From Diphasiastrum complanatum (taxonomy: Eukaryota > Streptophyta > Lycopodiopsida > Lycopodiales > Lycopodiaceae), in contig CM055110.1 of NCBI GenBank assembly GCA_029204225.1, positions 48,857,201 to 48,921,200 on the forward strand: a DNA stretch of 64,000 nt, given 5' to 3'. The notes under the pieces were generated by a model, which saw nothing but the letters and a program-made list of their open reading frames with translations, did not search any database and was not told the DNA's origin. The position numbers were made by a program, and so were the translations under genes. Positions 1 through 12,495 of this stretch are shown piece by piece; positions within the stretch are counted from its first letter, which is position 1; each line of letters begins with the position of its first letter.

Positions 1-1915
1 GCAATCAATAACTCTTAATGATTGATTAGTACAATCATAATTGTCTTTTTTCTCTGAAAATTGACATGTCTTATCATGAATGTGGTATTTTATCATGTAC
101 TAAACTCAAAGTTATCAATATTGTGTGGATCTATTGCACTTTTGGAAGGTAGATCTTGCTGCATTGCTATTTGCTAGTTAATCCCTTGGTTACTTTGCAT
201 CACGAGTCCACGGTGAGAGATCCATTGGATCTTGGCACATAGAGCTTCTCTTGGTGCATGAAAATTTCCACAAAATATACTTTTGGTCTTAAGTACCATG
301 GGTAGTCAAAAGACATTAATGTTATTGAGTCGCATTTGAGCGCTGCCACTGCCAACGATTTTGCTACTAAATCGTAGGTATACACATTAACTCAATGCTT
401 GTAGCTCAACGCTGATGTATACTAGTTCATCGTTGATATTTACCTCGCATTTGTGTATTGAGTAGCATGGCAATTTGAATGGTAGCCAGCAAACCACGAT
501 GGCCAGACCATCGCGATTATGTAGAAGGATTGCTCTGCATATATGATAGTGCTGCTTGTGATTACCAAATGGCCGCAGATCATAAGTGTGATTGAGCGCT
601 TCAATAGCTTTGGTTTCTGAATTAATTCATGCACTTATAACGTGCATAGCTTTGATTACATGTTGAATACTCATGATATGCATAGTTTGATGTGGCTGGA
701 CGCCCTACAAGAATGCTCACTGCCGCGCTGATGGGCTTTGAGAATGATGAATACTCAATGTATGATAATGATAATGAGTGTGTATGAGGATACTAATACT
801 ATCCACAGATGATAAGCATATTGCTACTACCAACAAGGCTTCTATGGAACGTGATTGATTACTACGAACATGATGTTTTTCATTATAACTGTTACCTTTT
901 ATTGTTTGTTGGAAATTCGAATAGGAAGATGATACTCTCATTGTAAAGTGATAACTCTTTAAATCGTAGGTGGGGTTAAGTTTGACTAACGAGTTAGGTT
1001 CTAAGAATGTGACGAAGTAATATTAGAATGCTATACATGCTGTAACAAGTTCATTTCGGTCTGAATATACTAGTACATAAGAAGGATATCACTTTGGTTG
1101 AGGAAGATGGGTAGCTCACGGAAACGTCGTCAACTCATATCTAGGTATGAAATTTTTATATTCTTATCTCAATACGATATATTGGAATCTTTATAAATAC
1201 ACCATACGAAGCAGGTAGACGTCCAAATAAGATATAAGCAAGGCATGAATGTATATTCGTAGAAGTGCAAGTGAAAAGTAGGCTATATTGCTATTTTTAT
1301 GGGTCTGACTATGGTAGACTTGTATGCATGGAGTTGCCCAAGCCCACAAGGTGCTTAGACTCCTAAATACCTTCGTAGGACATCTTTGGGGCTAGCATGG
1401 CACGGATCTGCACCTAGTACCTAGCACTGATGCTAAAGTCATGACTTGTTTTAATTATGCATTTAAACAATAGCTTCGTACATGAAAAATATGGAAGTTT
1501 GGGTAGAAATGCATTTCCTTATCCCTTATGTGATAAGTTTGGCTCTTGCCCTGATACGGTTCGTAAAAAGGGAAGAGTGCATTGCTAAGCATAAATTGAC
1601 AAGGATTGGGAAGACTTGGACATTACATTTGAATTTGCAGTCTTGTTGATAAAGTAACAAATCTTTGTTTCAGACATGGATAACAACTGATGCTCAGCTA
1701 TGACACATGTCTTCCTCACTTAACTAACTCACGTGGTTTTGTTTTGTGGATGGTGGCAGGTAACCAGCTGGGTGTCCTGAAACTTGCTTTGCTTTATGGT
1801 ACTTTGTATTGTAAGACTTTATACAGCTTTATTTTTACCTGTTATGCTATAAATTGACGGGTTCAAAGGGTTTGGTCTTGACCTTGTCAAGAGGGGACTA
1901 TGTGAAATGTTGTTT

Positions 1916-1927
1916 CTCTCCTCTCTC

Positions 1928-2001
<74 letters not shown>
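1916..2001. repeat. (CT)n microsatellite
   Basis: About 85 bases of nearly pure CT with a few interruptions. Reading frames across it give only Ser/Leu or Arg/Glu runs, so they are not genes. Confidence 0.95.
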
Positions 2002-2002
<1 letters not shown>

Positions 2003-2344
2003 CGCCCCTTGTATGCATACTTTCTTCAATAAAACATTTTTTCCCTCTATGGTATATCCTTACTTTTTCCACCATTTTAAGTACAAAAACAATTCATTTC
2101 AAAAATTGAGTCCCAAAACATACATTTGTAATTTAAGGTTTTTAACAATTGCAGTAGTTCAATTTCTTCAACCCCTAATGTTTGCAACTAGCTCTATAAA
2201 GTAATTTGGCATCTATGATTGTATCACACATGACCTAATTTTGTGGCGATCTACAAAGTGCCATTCACCATGTTTATTGACCAGCTTGTCTTTTTGGCAT
2301 TACCTTGCAAAAGACAATACTACGTGTTCAGTTTTCGCAAAGAC

Positions 2345-2508
2345 TAGATGCACCTTTATACGCAAGTCATAGCTAGCAAAAAATTCATGTTCCTCTCTTT
2401 TTCTTACATGCATGTCCACATTTTAGATGCACCTCTATGTGCAAGTCGTAAAATAGCAAAAGATTCATGTCACTCTCTTTTCCTTGCATGCATGCCCAAT
2501 CTCTCAAC
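2345..2508. repeat. Two-copy tandem duplication, about 82-bp unit
   Basis: Two adjacent diverged copies share the order: AGATGCACCT, TATGTGCAAGTC-like, TAGCAAAA, ATTCATGT, CTCTCTTTT, then CATGCATG. The copies begin near 2345 and 2427. Confidence 0.7.
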
Positions 2509-2942
2509 CTCCATGACACACCAACATCATCATGATCAACAATCATGAGATAAAAATTATCTAAATGCATTCACAAAATCATTCCATAGTTTTTCTTTAT
2601 TGTTGTCTCACTACCCATGTGCACATTTTGAATAAGAGTTTCAATTTTTTAAATAAGAAAAGAAAATGTAACCACTCTATAACACTTCTTCACAACTAGG
2701 ATTTTAACAATATCTAAATCCCTGCATCCACTCTCTCTTTTTTATCCAAGAAATTTGTCACAATGCCGATATCATATAACACCATGCTCTTGTTTTTTAA
2801 ACATTTTGGGAGGGACTAAGGGTGGTCTCAAATTTTAAATGGAATTCTCTCATTGTTTCAAGGATGAAAAATGCCCCCCCCCCTTTTGAGTTGACATCAT
2901 GTGGCATACGATGTGACATGGGACCTTTGCCATGTAGGCTCA

Positions 2943-3119
2943 ACCAATGGGGTTGGCTTAGTTGGTTTAGCTTGACATCCAAAGTTTCTTTGGTCTTAGG
3001 TTCGAGCCTCCCCTTGGAAACCAAGAAGCATGTAGGGGCAACTCAAGCATATGTTTGGTGCCTGAGAACATTGCTGGCATTTTGCCTTGCAGGGGCGCCT
3101 TAAAAAAAATGGACCAATG
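2943..3119 (+). mobile_element. tRNA-derived SINE with target-site duplication
   Basis: The body spans 2950-3112 (163 bp). Near its 5' end is a pol III A-box-like TGGCTTAGTTGG (about 2952), and about 47 bases on a near-perfect B box GGTTCGAGCC. It ends in a short A run (3102-3109). A 7-bp direct repeat ACCAATG flanks it at 2943-2949 and 3113-3119, as target-primed retrotransposition would leave. It sits about 280 bases upstream of the proposed first exon of argininosuccinate synthase. Confidence 0.7.
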
Positions 3120-3394
3120 AGAAAGAGATTCAAACTGGCCAATCAAATTAAGACATTTCATTTAGCACTTGTGAACCTAGTTAAAAAAGGTGAGTCTTAC
3201 CTTCACACTAGTCTTAACAAGAGGCTTCATTTAATAATAATAATAAGTGGCGTGCCCATGCTGATGCTCCAGGCTCCAGCCTCCTCCTTTTCTTTTTTCT
3301 TTTCTTTGAAGCAAAAGGCAGATCGATCGTCGATCGATCGATCGATTGATGATGCATGGGATTTGGCACAGATTCTGACATCATCATCTGATGA
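3120..3394 (+). promoter_or_regulatory. Possible promoter/5' UTR of argininosuccinate synthase
   Basis: This lies between the SINE and the proposed first coding exon. It holds an AATAATAATAA stretch near 3232, a pyrimidine tract near 3285-3310 and a GATC/CGAT run at 3321-3348, a common plant 5'-leader pattern. The call rests only on position relative to the proposed exon. No transcription start can be fixed by eye. Confidence 0.25.
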
Positions 3395-3491
3395 GTGCAA
3401 GTTCACGGGCTTGTCTTTCATTCGTCCTTTATTTCTTTCAAGAAGAAGAAGAACAGATCGCTGGGATATAGCATTTGCTTGAAGCCGATTG
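3395..3491 (+). CDS. Proposed first coding exon (transit peptide) of argininosuccinate synthase
   Basis: The 12496 acceptor of argininosuccinate synthase begins with two bases that must finish a codon from an upstream exon, and the following residues (IRA...) match the end of a plant plastid transit peptide. An ATG at 3395 opens a 32-codon frame rich in Ser, Lys and hydrophobic residues with no Asp or Glu, as expected for a transit peptide. A strong donor, G|GTAAGG after 3491, leaves exactly one base. Joining it to 12496 gives a total coding length of 1371 bases, divisible by three (456 aa). Phase, composition and donor agree, but the 9-kb intron is long and other short frames could compete, so this is inference. 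Confidence 0.42.
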
Positions 3492-3691
3492 GTAAGGCGG
3501 CTTGCTTCTTCCCGAGTTGGGTTGGGTTTTGTTATGATCGCCAATGTGATAACCTTACTTCAAATCTAGTGATAAACCTTTCTTCGAAGCATAAAAGCAC
3601 TGCTGGGTCGGACGAGAAGGATTGCAACAATGCTAATTATTTACTTCAGAATATACCTAGGTCCACGATCTTCCTGTTTCCAGTTTGGATG

Positions 3692-3915
3692 TAGAGTTTC
3701 AAGTTGTAGAAGCAAGTTATAATAGTCTCAGTATCTTACTTTTTATCTTGTTGCTGGGAAAGCCTTAATACTGCTCGAAGTGGATAGTTTTCGGATTATG
3801 CAAGACGCAGAGTTTCAAGTTGCAAAAGCAAGTCGTGGTAGCTTAAATATGTTGCTCTTTTATTGTTGTTTCACGGGAAAGCATCACTACTGCTTGAAGT
3901 GGGTAGTTTTCTTAT
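3692..3915. repeat. Two-copy tandem duplication, about 118-bp unit
   Basis: Copies begin near 3692 and 3810. Both contain AGAGTTTCAAGTTG, then AAAGCAAGT or GAAGCAAGT, a GGGAAAGC, then CTGCT(C/T)GAAGTGG and TAGTTTTC in the same order. Confidence 0.75.
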
Positions 3916-4189
3916 TGTTGTAGCAGGCAGGATCTTTCCAGGTGTGCAAAATGGTACCAACCAGAGCAGTTTACATTCGAGGCTGATCCAAGATTCTTAT
4001 AGCATAGAGAAATGTATCACAACATAATTTTTGTATTATTGCCAAAATTGCGTAGCAAAGAGCCAATACGTAGCTGTTCTTTTTGAATTGGTCATGATAG
4101 GATTATCTGAAATTGAGGACATGCTGATATTGTAGTGGTTGTTTTTTTCTTATAACAAGTCATGTTAGAATTAGGCTAAATCATGCTCG

Positions 4190-5075
4190 TTATTCTTTTT
4201 GGTTTTTTTTAGGTAATCTTTTCGTGTGCTGGCAGAGTATGAAGTGGTGATTTTTCCTTAAGTATGTCAGCTATTCTAGACATACATCCATATTATTTTT
4301 ATGCTGTATTAACGGACATGGAGTTCTCGTTTGAGATCTGCCTCAAAGTTGTTTTTCTTATGTTGTTCTGTATTTTTTTTTTGGTAATTTTCATGTGCGT
4401 ATGCAAAAAAAAATTGGTGATTTCTCCTTTCGTATGTTCAAGAACTATCCTAGACATAGCCTAACACTAGCACAACATGCAGTTCTCATTTGAGATATTC
4501 ATCTGAGTTGAGACCAGCTGGTCTGTGCTAAATCTGTATGTTCTTAGGGGTGCACCGGTCCACCTGATATGTGATCCACTGAGTTGCTGAGTAAGCTGAA
4601 GTGATGAAATGCCATTTTTCCTTCTTCTCTATGAAGTAGGGACTTCATCAATAGGTTTTTTCTTTAGTGCTCATTATGATTGAATCTTACCCTTCGCCTC
4701 CAAAAGCGACAAACTCAGTACACTAGTTTTTGTACAAATGCATGAAAGCTAATGTAATCATATGTTTGTGCACGCAACCCCGCACCGCAGATGGCTTTGT
4801 AGGGATATTGTAGCATTCAGTCAGCAATGTGCATGCCGGTGGAGTGGATGCTCCCAAGACTTTGTGGATGGATACCACGAGGTTAAAGATTGCACATTTA
4901 GTTTGTTATCTCAAGTATAAATGTCATTTTTTATTTACTTTCTATGAGGATGTAGGGACTTTATTGATTTGCTTTACTGCTTAGTATTGGCATTAATCAT
5001 GATTGAGTACACTAGTTTATGTATAAATGCATGAAAGCTAATGTAGTCGTATATTTGTGCATGCCACCTACAATA
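4190..5075. repeat. Two further local duplications
   Basis: First pair: about 4205-4345 and 4375-4500 share GGTAATTTTC-like, TGGTGATTT, CTATxCTAGACATA and an AGTTCTC(G/A)TTTGAGAT block. Second pair: about 4610-4785 and 4920-5075 share TATGA(A/G)G-TAGGGACTT, the 13-base GTACACTAGTTT(T/A) and ATGCATGAAAGCTAATGTA. Copies are diverged by substitutions and small indels. Confidence 0.65.
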
Positions 5076-6644
5076 GCATCTAGTCCGCAATGGGGATGTT
5101 TGACTTTATTTTAAAATTTTCTAGTGAGCGAGTCTAAGGGCCATTTGACACTAAAGAAAGGCATGTCAATTTGTGTGGCTCGTTCGTTCTACAACTCCCT
5201 GCCCCATCTAAGTTCCTTTGGCAACTATACTATCTTGCTCATGGGCCACCCTCATCCTAAATCACATAGACATTTTACTTAGTAGAACTTTGCTTTTAAT
5301 TCACCCATGAGTCTTTAGTTGTTAATGGCAAGTCAACTTGCTAGGCAATGGGTGATGTCAAAAGTTATTACTACTTAGTACAGAGGAGTTCCACCAAATT
5401 GTCAACTAAAGGCTAAGGTCTTATGCACTAATGGCTTTCTTCCACTTGATAACAAAATGCTATTTTGAAGTACAACCAAATACATTTGACTCTTGAAATT
5501 GATGAAAGCATGAACACGCAACATAGGTATTTTGTACTCTCTCTCTCTCTCTCTCTTAAACGTGTAAGTTAATTAAGTATAGCTAGAGAGCACAAAATAT
5601 ACGTGTTGGATCATGATTGCCTTGATGACAATTAATGACCGACACTACACATAATGCGTTGTAGGGTTGAGCCTCGTGCAAACTCATGATTGTAGGGTCA
5701 CACCCTATACTCAGTGGCAACTCAAGCTTAGTGTGAAAATTAAGAAAGCCCATATTTAAAATCAACAAGTTAGTTGCACAATGATGGAGGCTCTAGTACC
5801 GTCGTCAGAATCGACCCCCAAGTGCCCACTACATGTGCGTGGCCATTCAGCCCACTCTAAAAACCAAGAAATCAGATGCTTGAACAATGCATAGCATGTT
5901 TGAGTCTCCTTACCTTTGGTTGTAATATTTACAGAGTTTCTTTTTGTTGCAACAATGTGGCTTCCCTTGCCAGCCTTCACCTATGTATGATAAATTGCAC
6001 TCAGTGCGAATCAATTGTCAAGTAGTAAGAAATTTGGTTCAATTGGAGGTACTGATATTTACTATCTACATTAGATGCAAGTACAAGCAAGCTATAGACT
6101 AGATGCTTTGGAAAGATCAATGTGTAGGCCACTTTGTTTCATCAAGATTGTTTTTCTATGAGAAGGGAAGGCCTTTGTGAAATGGTTGACCCTTTCACCT
6201 CATTTTTGTTATAAGTATTAGGCCTTTGGGAAAGGATTGTTCTCTTAGCTACATGTTTAATAGGAAATAGTTTATTTTTTAGTTGTTTTTCTTGACAAAC
6301 TCAAATTGGAAAAACCAAAGAAGTTTAATTGGAAGCAAGAAAAAGATTTGGTAGTCTCCCCTGCATTTTGTAACCTTCTCAATGTTTTGGTAAGCATGGG
6401 GATGACTTCCAAAAGGAGGTCCGTGTTGACTCATATTTAATGAATCACTTTGAACCTTTTTGAATTGATTTGGATCCATTAGCAAATTGAATAAGGAAGT
6501 TTTCGGGTGAATTTTTTTCAACCTTATGTGCCTTTGTGCAAAAGTCTTTGATCATAGTCCTATTGTGGTGCATGTTCATCTATGTTGAGATCCCTTCTTT
6601 AATATGACCCAACCAATTATCAAAGCTTGTTGGACTTATGTGTT

Positions 6645-6729
<85 letters not shown>
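6645..6729. repeat. Compound (TG)n(AG)n microsatellite
   Basis: TG repeats from 6645 pass directly into AG repeats that run to 6729. Confidence 0.95.
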
Positions 6730-6732
<3 letters not shown>

Positions 6733-7165
6733 CATTGCTTTCTCTGTGACATCACACTTCTACAATTATATTAGCCCCTTGTAGTTGTTGCATCTTTCTT
6801 GTGAGTTCATTACTTGTTTTTTGCATTGAGCAGAACAATGGCACAAGCAATAGTAGCATTCACAACAACAACAACAACATATCTTCAGGTGGATAGCTCC
6901 TTAATTTGTAAAGTATAGTTCCTCATTGGTGCGGACTTCTATAAATTGATTTTTGGCACTTCCAAGATTGATTGTGATACTTAGGATAATGATCTATGAA
7001 GTAGACTTGCAAATCTACAAGCAATTGCATGAAGTTCTTGATCAGAAAAGGATTTTCTAATTAAAATGGTATGATTAGAAAGTGGCAAGTTAATTTCATA
7101 GAAGTATTTAGCTTGTTACATATTAATAGTATTCTAAGTTAAAATATGAACATTCTAGATGTAAA

Positions 7166-7167
<2 letters not shown>

Positions 7168-7200
<33 letters not shown>
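7168..7200. repeat. Compound (CT)n(CA)n microsatellite
   Basis: Short CT run followed directly by CA repeats. A similar pure CT run lies at about 5539-5556. Confidence 0.9.
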
Positions 7201-9298
7201 TTTAGTGCACTAAAGGATTCTCGTGAGAAGAGCTAGCTGGTTACAAATAAACATTATCAAAGATCTAGTCTTTGAAACATGGAAGTCCTTCATGCACTCA
7301 CAATCTCCCCACTTGGCGTTGAAACCCATTTGATATCCCATCTTACACATACTTTGTAGTTTTAGACCCTATCTTTAGCAGGAGATTGATAGCCATACTC
7401 CATAGCCATACTCCACGTAATGGCCTTTCTTAGTCATAGTTGGAAGATGATGCTTTTTGAGACCAGATCTAGGATTTGTCAATGAAGCGACGACTCTTTT
7501 ATACCTTCGTCTCTCCTAGAATTTTCCATGCAACTACCACTTAGAGTATTGGCTCCACAAAATAAAATCGGTCCTTTTCTCTCGATTGTGGGTACCAATG
7601 TCACTTCTTATCTGTAAAAGACCTTCAATGTCATATTAACTTATAGTTACTTTTGTTTGTTATCTAGGTTATTCTTTAAACATATGTTCTCGGTCATCCA
7701 ATAAAGACAAGTTTTCCTCATTAGTTCACTTGGTTGTAGGCTGCAGCTTGCAACATTTCTGAGCCAGCTTAGGCTATATGTACAACCATGGTTATTAGCC
7801 GTGATAGTTGCCTAGAGTCTACTAGCCCTCCATTAACTAATTCATTGGAGGTCATGCTACCTGCAAGTTTAGTCTCTAAAATTTCTCCCCCCTTAAGGAA
7901 GTTATCAGTCGTAAGAGGACAGAATGAGAATACGTGACTTTACTAGCTCTCCCACATTTCCCATTACTCGAGATGTAGGATACTGAATACCTTTAGACAA
8001 TATGATTCGTCAATCACTTGTCTGCAACTCAATTTGTAAGGCTACCAGATTTTTTTGTGGAACACAGGTTGACTTTGTCTCCTATCTAGTACCCAAGGTT
8101 TTAGATATTCTTGGGGAATGTTGTTTCAAAATCTCGTCCATGTCCTATTTAGTAGCTGTTCAATTTCAGGATGTCATATGTCCACTCTTTCAATCTGACT
8201 TGACATGATACCCATCTACTTACATGAAATATTGGATGTATGCTACATCCCTTTAATAGCTCCTACTTGGAAACTACGTTGATTTACCTTGCGATGAGCT
8301 TAATCTGAACTCAGATCTTATAAGTGGAAATCCTACTAGCAAGTCATTAAATACTACACTTTCTTCTAAAACGAGTTCAATCATGATTTGGACAGTCCTC
8401 TAGGTGGCAAGCGTCTTGAAATGTCACTAACGAAAATCCTTCAAAACTCAATTTGAACTGTTTCCTCCACCTCTTTAGTCGTATCATAATTTTGCAGAAT
8501 AATTATCAAATACAAACAAAATACATAACGCTTAGTTACATATACATTAAGGATCAACATCATTCACAATTCATGTACAACAAAACCCAAGTGGTTAAGT
8601 TGATCTCTTCCCCATGCCGGGGAATTGGAGTGATTGTTACTAGTCACTACACATGTGGTATGAGTCTTGTGGCACAAAAAGTTGTTCAAGGGCCTAATCA
8701 ACCCAGTGACCCAAGGCATGGAATGACAGGTAAAGAACCTACATTGGAGAGGAGCCTCATTCTCATTTATTGGCTTAATTTGGAGTGAGGATTGTGGAAG
8801 GGGCCTTGAAAAATTTGCTATCCTTTCTACTTTGTTGCATATGTTAGAAGAATTTTGTCGCACTTTGCATCTTCAGATCTGTGAGTTTTGACAGAATCGA
8901 TGACCTGGATGGAACTTGGCCTGAAAGAAATAAATTTGGAGGTGCAATGTTTTGCATTACCACATGTAAACTCAACCAACAACCATTGGAAGATGCCTAT
9001 TTTGATCAATCTATGTTTTGGAGAACAAAAACATATGGTCTCAATGTAACTTCCATTCATTGATGATTGGTTGATAACTTCGGTCTACCCATCAAATTGT
9101 GGGCCATTAGATGAGTAAGAGCTAAGGTCATTTCTGATCTCTTTGGAAACCAATTGCCAAAACTGGCTCGTGAACTTGGAATCTCAATCATCCACTATAT
9201 GATTCAACAACCTAGACGCTCAAAACATTTCTCAATGAAATAGGATATCCAAGATAGATATATGATATGTTTTGTTGAAAGTTTAGTTTTATGTTATG

Positions 9299-9349
9299 GA
9301 TGTCAAATTTGATATCAAATCAAATAGCATCGATATCAAATTTGACATC
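9299..9349. repeat. Perfect 18-bp inverted repeat (hairpin)
   Basis: GATGTCAAATTTGATATC at 9299-9316 is the exact reverse complement of the sequence at 9332-9349, with a loop of about 15 bases. No U-tract or gene context suggests a terminator. It may be a MITE tip or a chance palindrome. Confidence 0.8.
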
Positions 9350-12300
9350 TAAAGTTTCAGATCCATCAAAGTTGATTTTGGCCTCCATCCGTTGTCACCT
9401 GTATCACAAGAGGAAAATCCAGTGATCAAGGACATGACCTCTTGATAGATGGACATTGATTCACATTGTGGTTAAGTTTTCTACTGTTTGATTGGATTCA
9501 TGTTAAGTGTTCAATTAGACTTGCGTCATTCTTTAGAAATAGTACCAAATACAATCTGTGACTGATTTTTGAAGCAGAAAGGTGACATTGGATGTTACTT
9601 GATTGGGCAGCAGAAGAACGGATGTGCATGCTTTTACCCCATCCTTGGTGTGTTGCATGTTATGGACATCCAATTTTTTGTAAGCTTTTGTTTTGAAGTT
9701 TAAGTATGGCAAACTTTGGCATACTTCATTTAGTTGTGTGGTCATGCAGGAGTGCTGTGTGTGCGGGAGTATAGTGGCAACATTGGTTAGTCAAACTACC
9801 AATTTCAATTCGACCATAATCATTTAAATTCATCCACCTAATCTTAGACCTATATCACCACTGAGGCACGAGAAAATCTAAGTGTAATGGACTGGCATCT
9901 TGCATCCCATTCAATGACCACTATTTTAGGCCATATACTTGTTACACCTAGTACTAGGATGGAGATCATTATTAAGATGGATCAAAGTAGTGTGGTAAAA
10001 CTAGTTGAAGAGGGAGTGTGAAAATTGTCAACTAGTTAAGTTGGTCTAATTTGGCAAGTTGGAGGCCAAAGTGAAATTTCAACTTAGAGACTTATTTTTT
10101 TATGTCAATAAGGTCTAAAAATAATGTAATAACTATTTTTACCAAGTATGTAAGTGAATAAGGTTGGATTTGGACCTATTCTATTGGCTAGTTGAGATAC
10201 ATTGAAACTAGTCAAGTGAAACTAGGTTTTTGGTAAGTACATGGAAACTACCAAATTTAGGGCAATAAGTGGCAATGTGGCCAAGTGACATTATTCTTGC
10301 TATAAAAGGTTGTAACAACATGGCCTAAAACTTTGTTTTTGTCATTAATCCAATCAAATTTCAATCCACAAAAATTCCATTCATCAAGCATGAACCAAAC
10401 CCATGTACATGTCACACTCTATTAAATTGATTTGCGCATAGCCATCATTGTGACCAAATGGTTGAATTCATGTCAAATGAAGCTCTCTTTTGTCCTTATG
10501 GCCAAACCCTCAAAGAAATCTATACACCAAATGTCACCCCCATATTCATATCCTCATCAAATCAAATTGTACAAGACAATGAGTGTCCCCGAAGGTCGTT
10601 TCACATTTAACGATCTCACATTTTTCCTAAAATGACATATCTTAGAAAAATCTGTTATAATTTACGAAATACGATTGTATTTATGATTTTGGCACTCCCG
10701 CCAACATTTATGGACATGTGGCATCCCATGGGTAATTGCACCCACCCCAAAGTTTTGCTAGCTCAGATGCCTTGAGAATAAAATTTTTGGAGTAACAAAG
10801 GGTGCTGTCTTGTTTAGCCTATCAGTTTCAACCAAATGACATTCGGCTCTTCTCAGTCCAAGGAAGTCTAAATATATCAAAGCTCCTACCTTTATCCTTT
10901 ATGCTTTGTTCACTTGGTAATATTCACACCCTTGAACCTCAAAAACCCGTTGCAATCATTTCCGTCCAGAAGTACTATATGTTCTGTACAGTACATACTG
11001 TATGGAATGAGTCAAAAAAAAAATCAAAAAAGAATGTTAGGGCCCCAATTTCCAGATAGTTTGGTTTGGGGATTTTTTGTGGTGTACACCGAGCTGAAAG
11101 AGGCCGACTGATTGAGGGATGAATCTGGTGGCCTGATTTTGTCAGATGACAACGATGTTGATAAGTATGTACAAAAAAATGCATGTGCAAAATCCTTCAG
11201 ATGTTGAACCAAAACTGAGGCCTCTCCTGAATAGAATATTGTTCTGAAGTGTCAAAGGAATTACCTTCAAGCCCTTACAACATGAAAGGACCAAATGACT
11301 TTCATTTACCATTTACTCCAAGTAAGAATATTGGAAGAATATCAAATATGGTCAATAATTGATCCCCTACAAGCCTCAAGGGTCAACAATGAGGCTCCTA
11401 GTACCTACAAAGAAGTCAGGAGGAATCCAGATCATAAGCTACTCAATGAATGTCTCTACTTCCTATATACACTCTTTTGACTTCGAATTCCTAATGCATT
11501 TTCTTGGTTTCTATGATATGCATTCATTGATATTTGTTCCAGCTGTTCTAGCCTCCACTTTGGCATATGCATTTTTGTTGCATCTTCAAAGTTTGCATTT
11601 TGTGTAGCTTTTACTTTCTAGAAGCAAAATTTTCTTCATATTGACATAACGGTGTTTGGAGGAGGCTTGATTATAGGTCTTACATCATGTACAGGGACAT
11701 CTATATGTACCAGGAGGTGTGCTCACTTGTTGTTTGGACCATAGACTATCTATAGGGTCTTGGGTCCACCAATTATTATCTGACAAGTATTAGAGACATT
11801 TGTGTGTCATATGGTTATTATTAGATATCAAGATGCATATGGCCATTACTAGGACCTAGCCCATAATGTCAGACTGCATAAATTGATTTTGAGGCCTCAA
11901 TGTCACTGGCTGATGATTTGGAGACTAGTTTCTTGGTTCTGACAAAGCGTGATATTCTATATAGCATGCTTCAATATAGCTTCAGTTTTCATTTAGCTGA
12001 AATATTTCAATATTCAACTATTCTCGTGACAATTGTTGTTCAATTATTGTTTTGCATTCATAATAATTTTTACATTTACAATATTCTTCCTATCTGTGTT
12101 CTGGTGTGATGTTTACCTTATATTTAAAATTAAACTGTATAGAATTGAAGTTTTGGTTATAAACTGTGGGCGTGCCATGTAGTGTAGATCATCCTTAACG
12201 ATACTTCATTTGCAATCTTGGGTTGTGGGAAAAGATATCATCTCCAATTGCACGGCTGGTTTTTAAAAATTGGCATTGCACTTGACAGGAAGTATATGGT

Positions 12301-12495
12301 GCCTCATCTAGCGGTATATTCAGTGAGTCACTAGTATTATCAAAACCCTTTTCAACACGAAGAAGAGTGTTGGGTCAAGGTGAGGAAGCAGTCATTGTAC
12401 ACATTTTCGATATATATCAGAAACTTTTGAATTTTTGATATATATTCTGATTCTGCTTAATATTATGTGGACGTTCATATGCTTTATTATAACAG

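Larger units (their letters stand above)
1..2949. other. Non-coding flank, no gene recognised
   Basis: AT-rich plant-type sequence. The open frames are short and have no recognisable domain. It contains the CT tract and small duplication listed separately. I see no exon, RNA gene or transposon end here. Confidence 0.6.
3492..12495 (+). other. Proposed intron 1 of argininosuccinate synthase (or upstream intergenic DNA)
   Basis: About 9 kb without a recognisable coding region. It holds local tandem duplications (3.7-5.1 kb), microsatellites near 5540, 6645-6729 and 7168-7200, and a perfect hairpin near 9.3 kb. It ends in a good 3' splice site (TTATAACAG before 12496). If the 3395-3491 exon is wrong, the true first exon is elsewhere in this stretch or further upstream. 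Confidence 0.4.

Noticed and set aside
1854-2204. 116-codon frame (Ser/Leu rich) on + and a 62-codon Arg/Glu frame on -
   Set aside because: Both are translations of the CT microsatellite and have no other support.
8453-8863. Overlapping frames of 111 and 99 codons on opposite strands
   Set aside because: No domain, no splice context, and composition like the surrounding intron.
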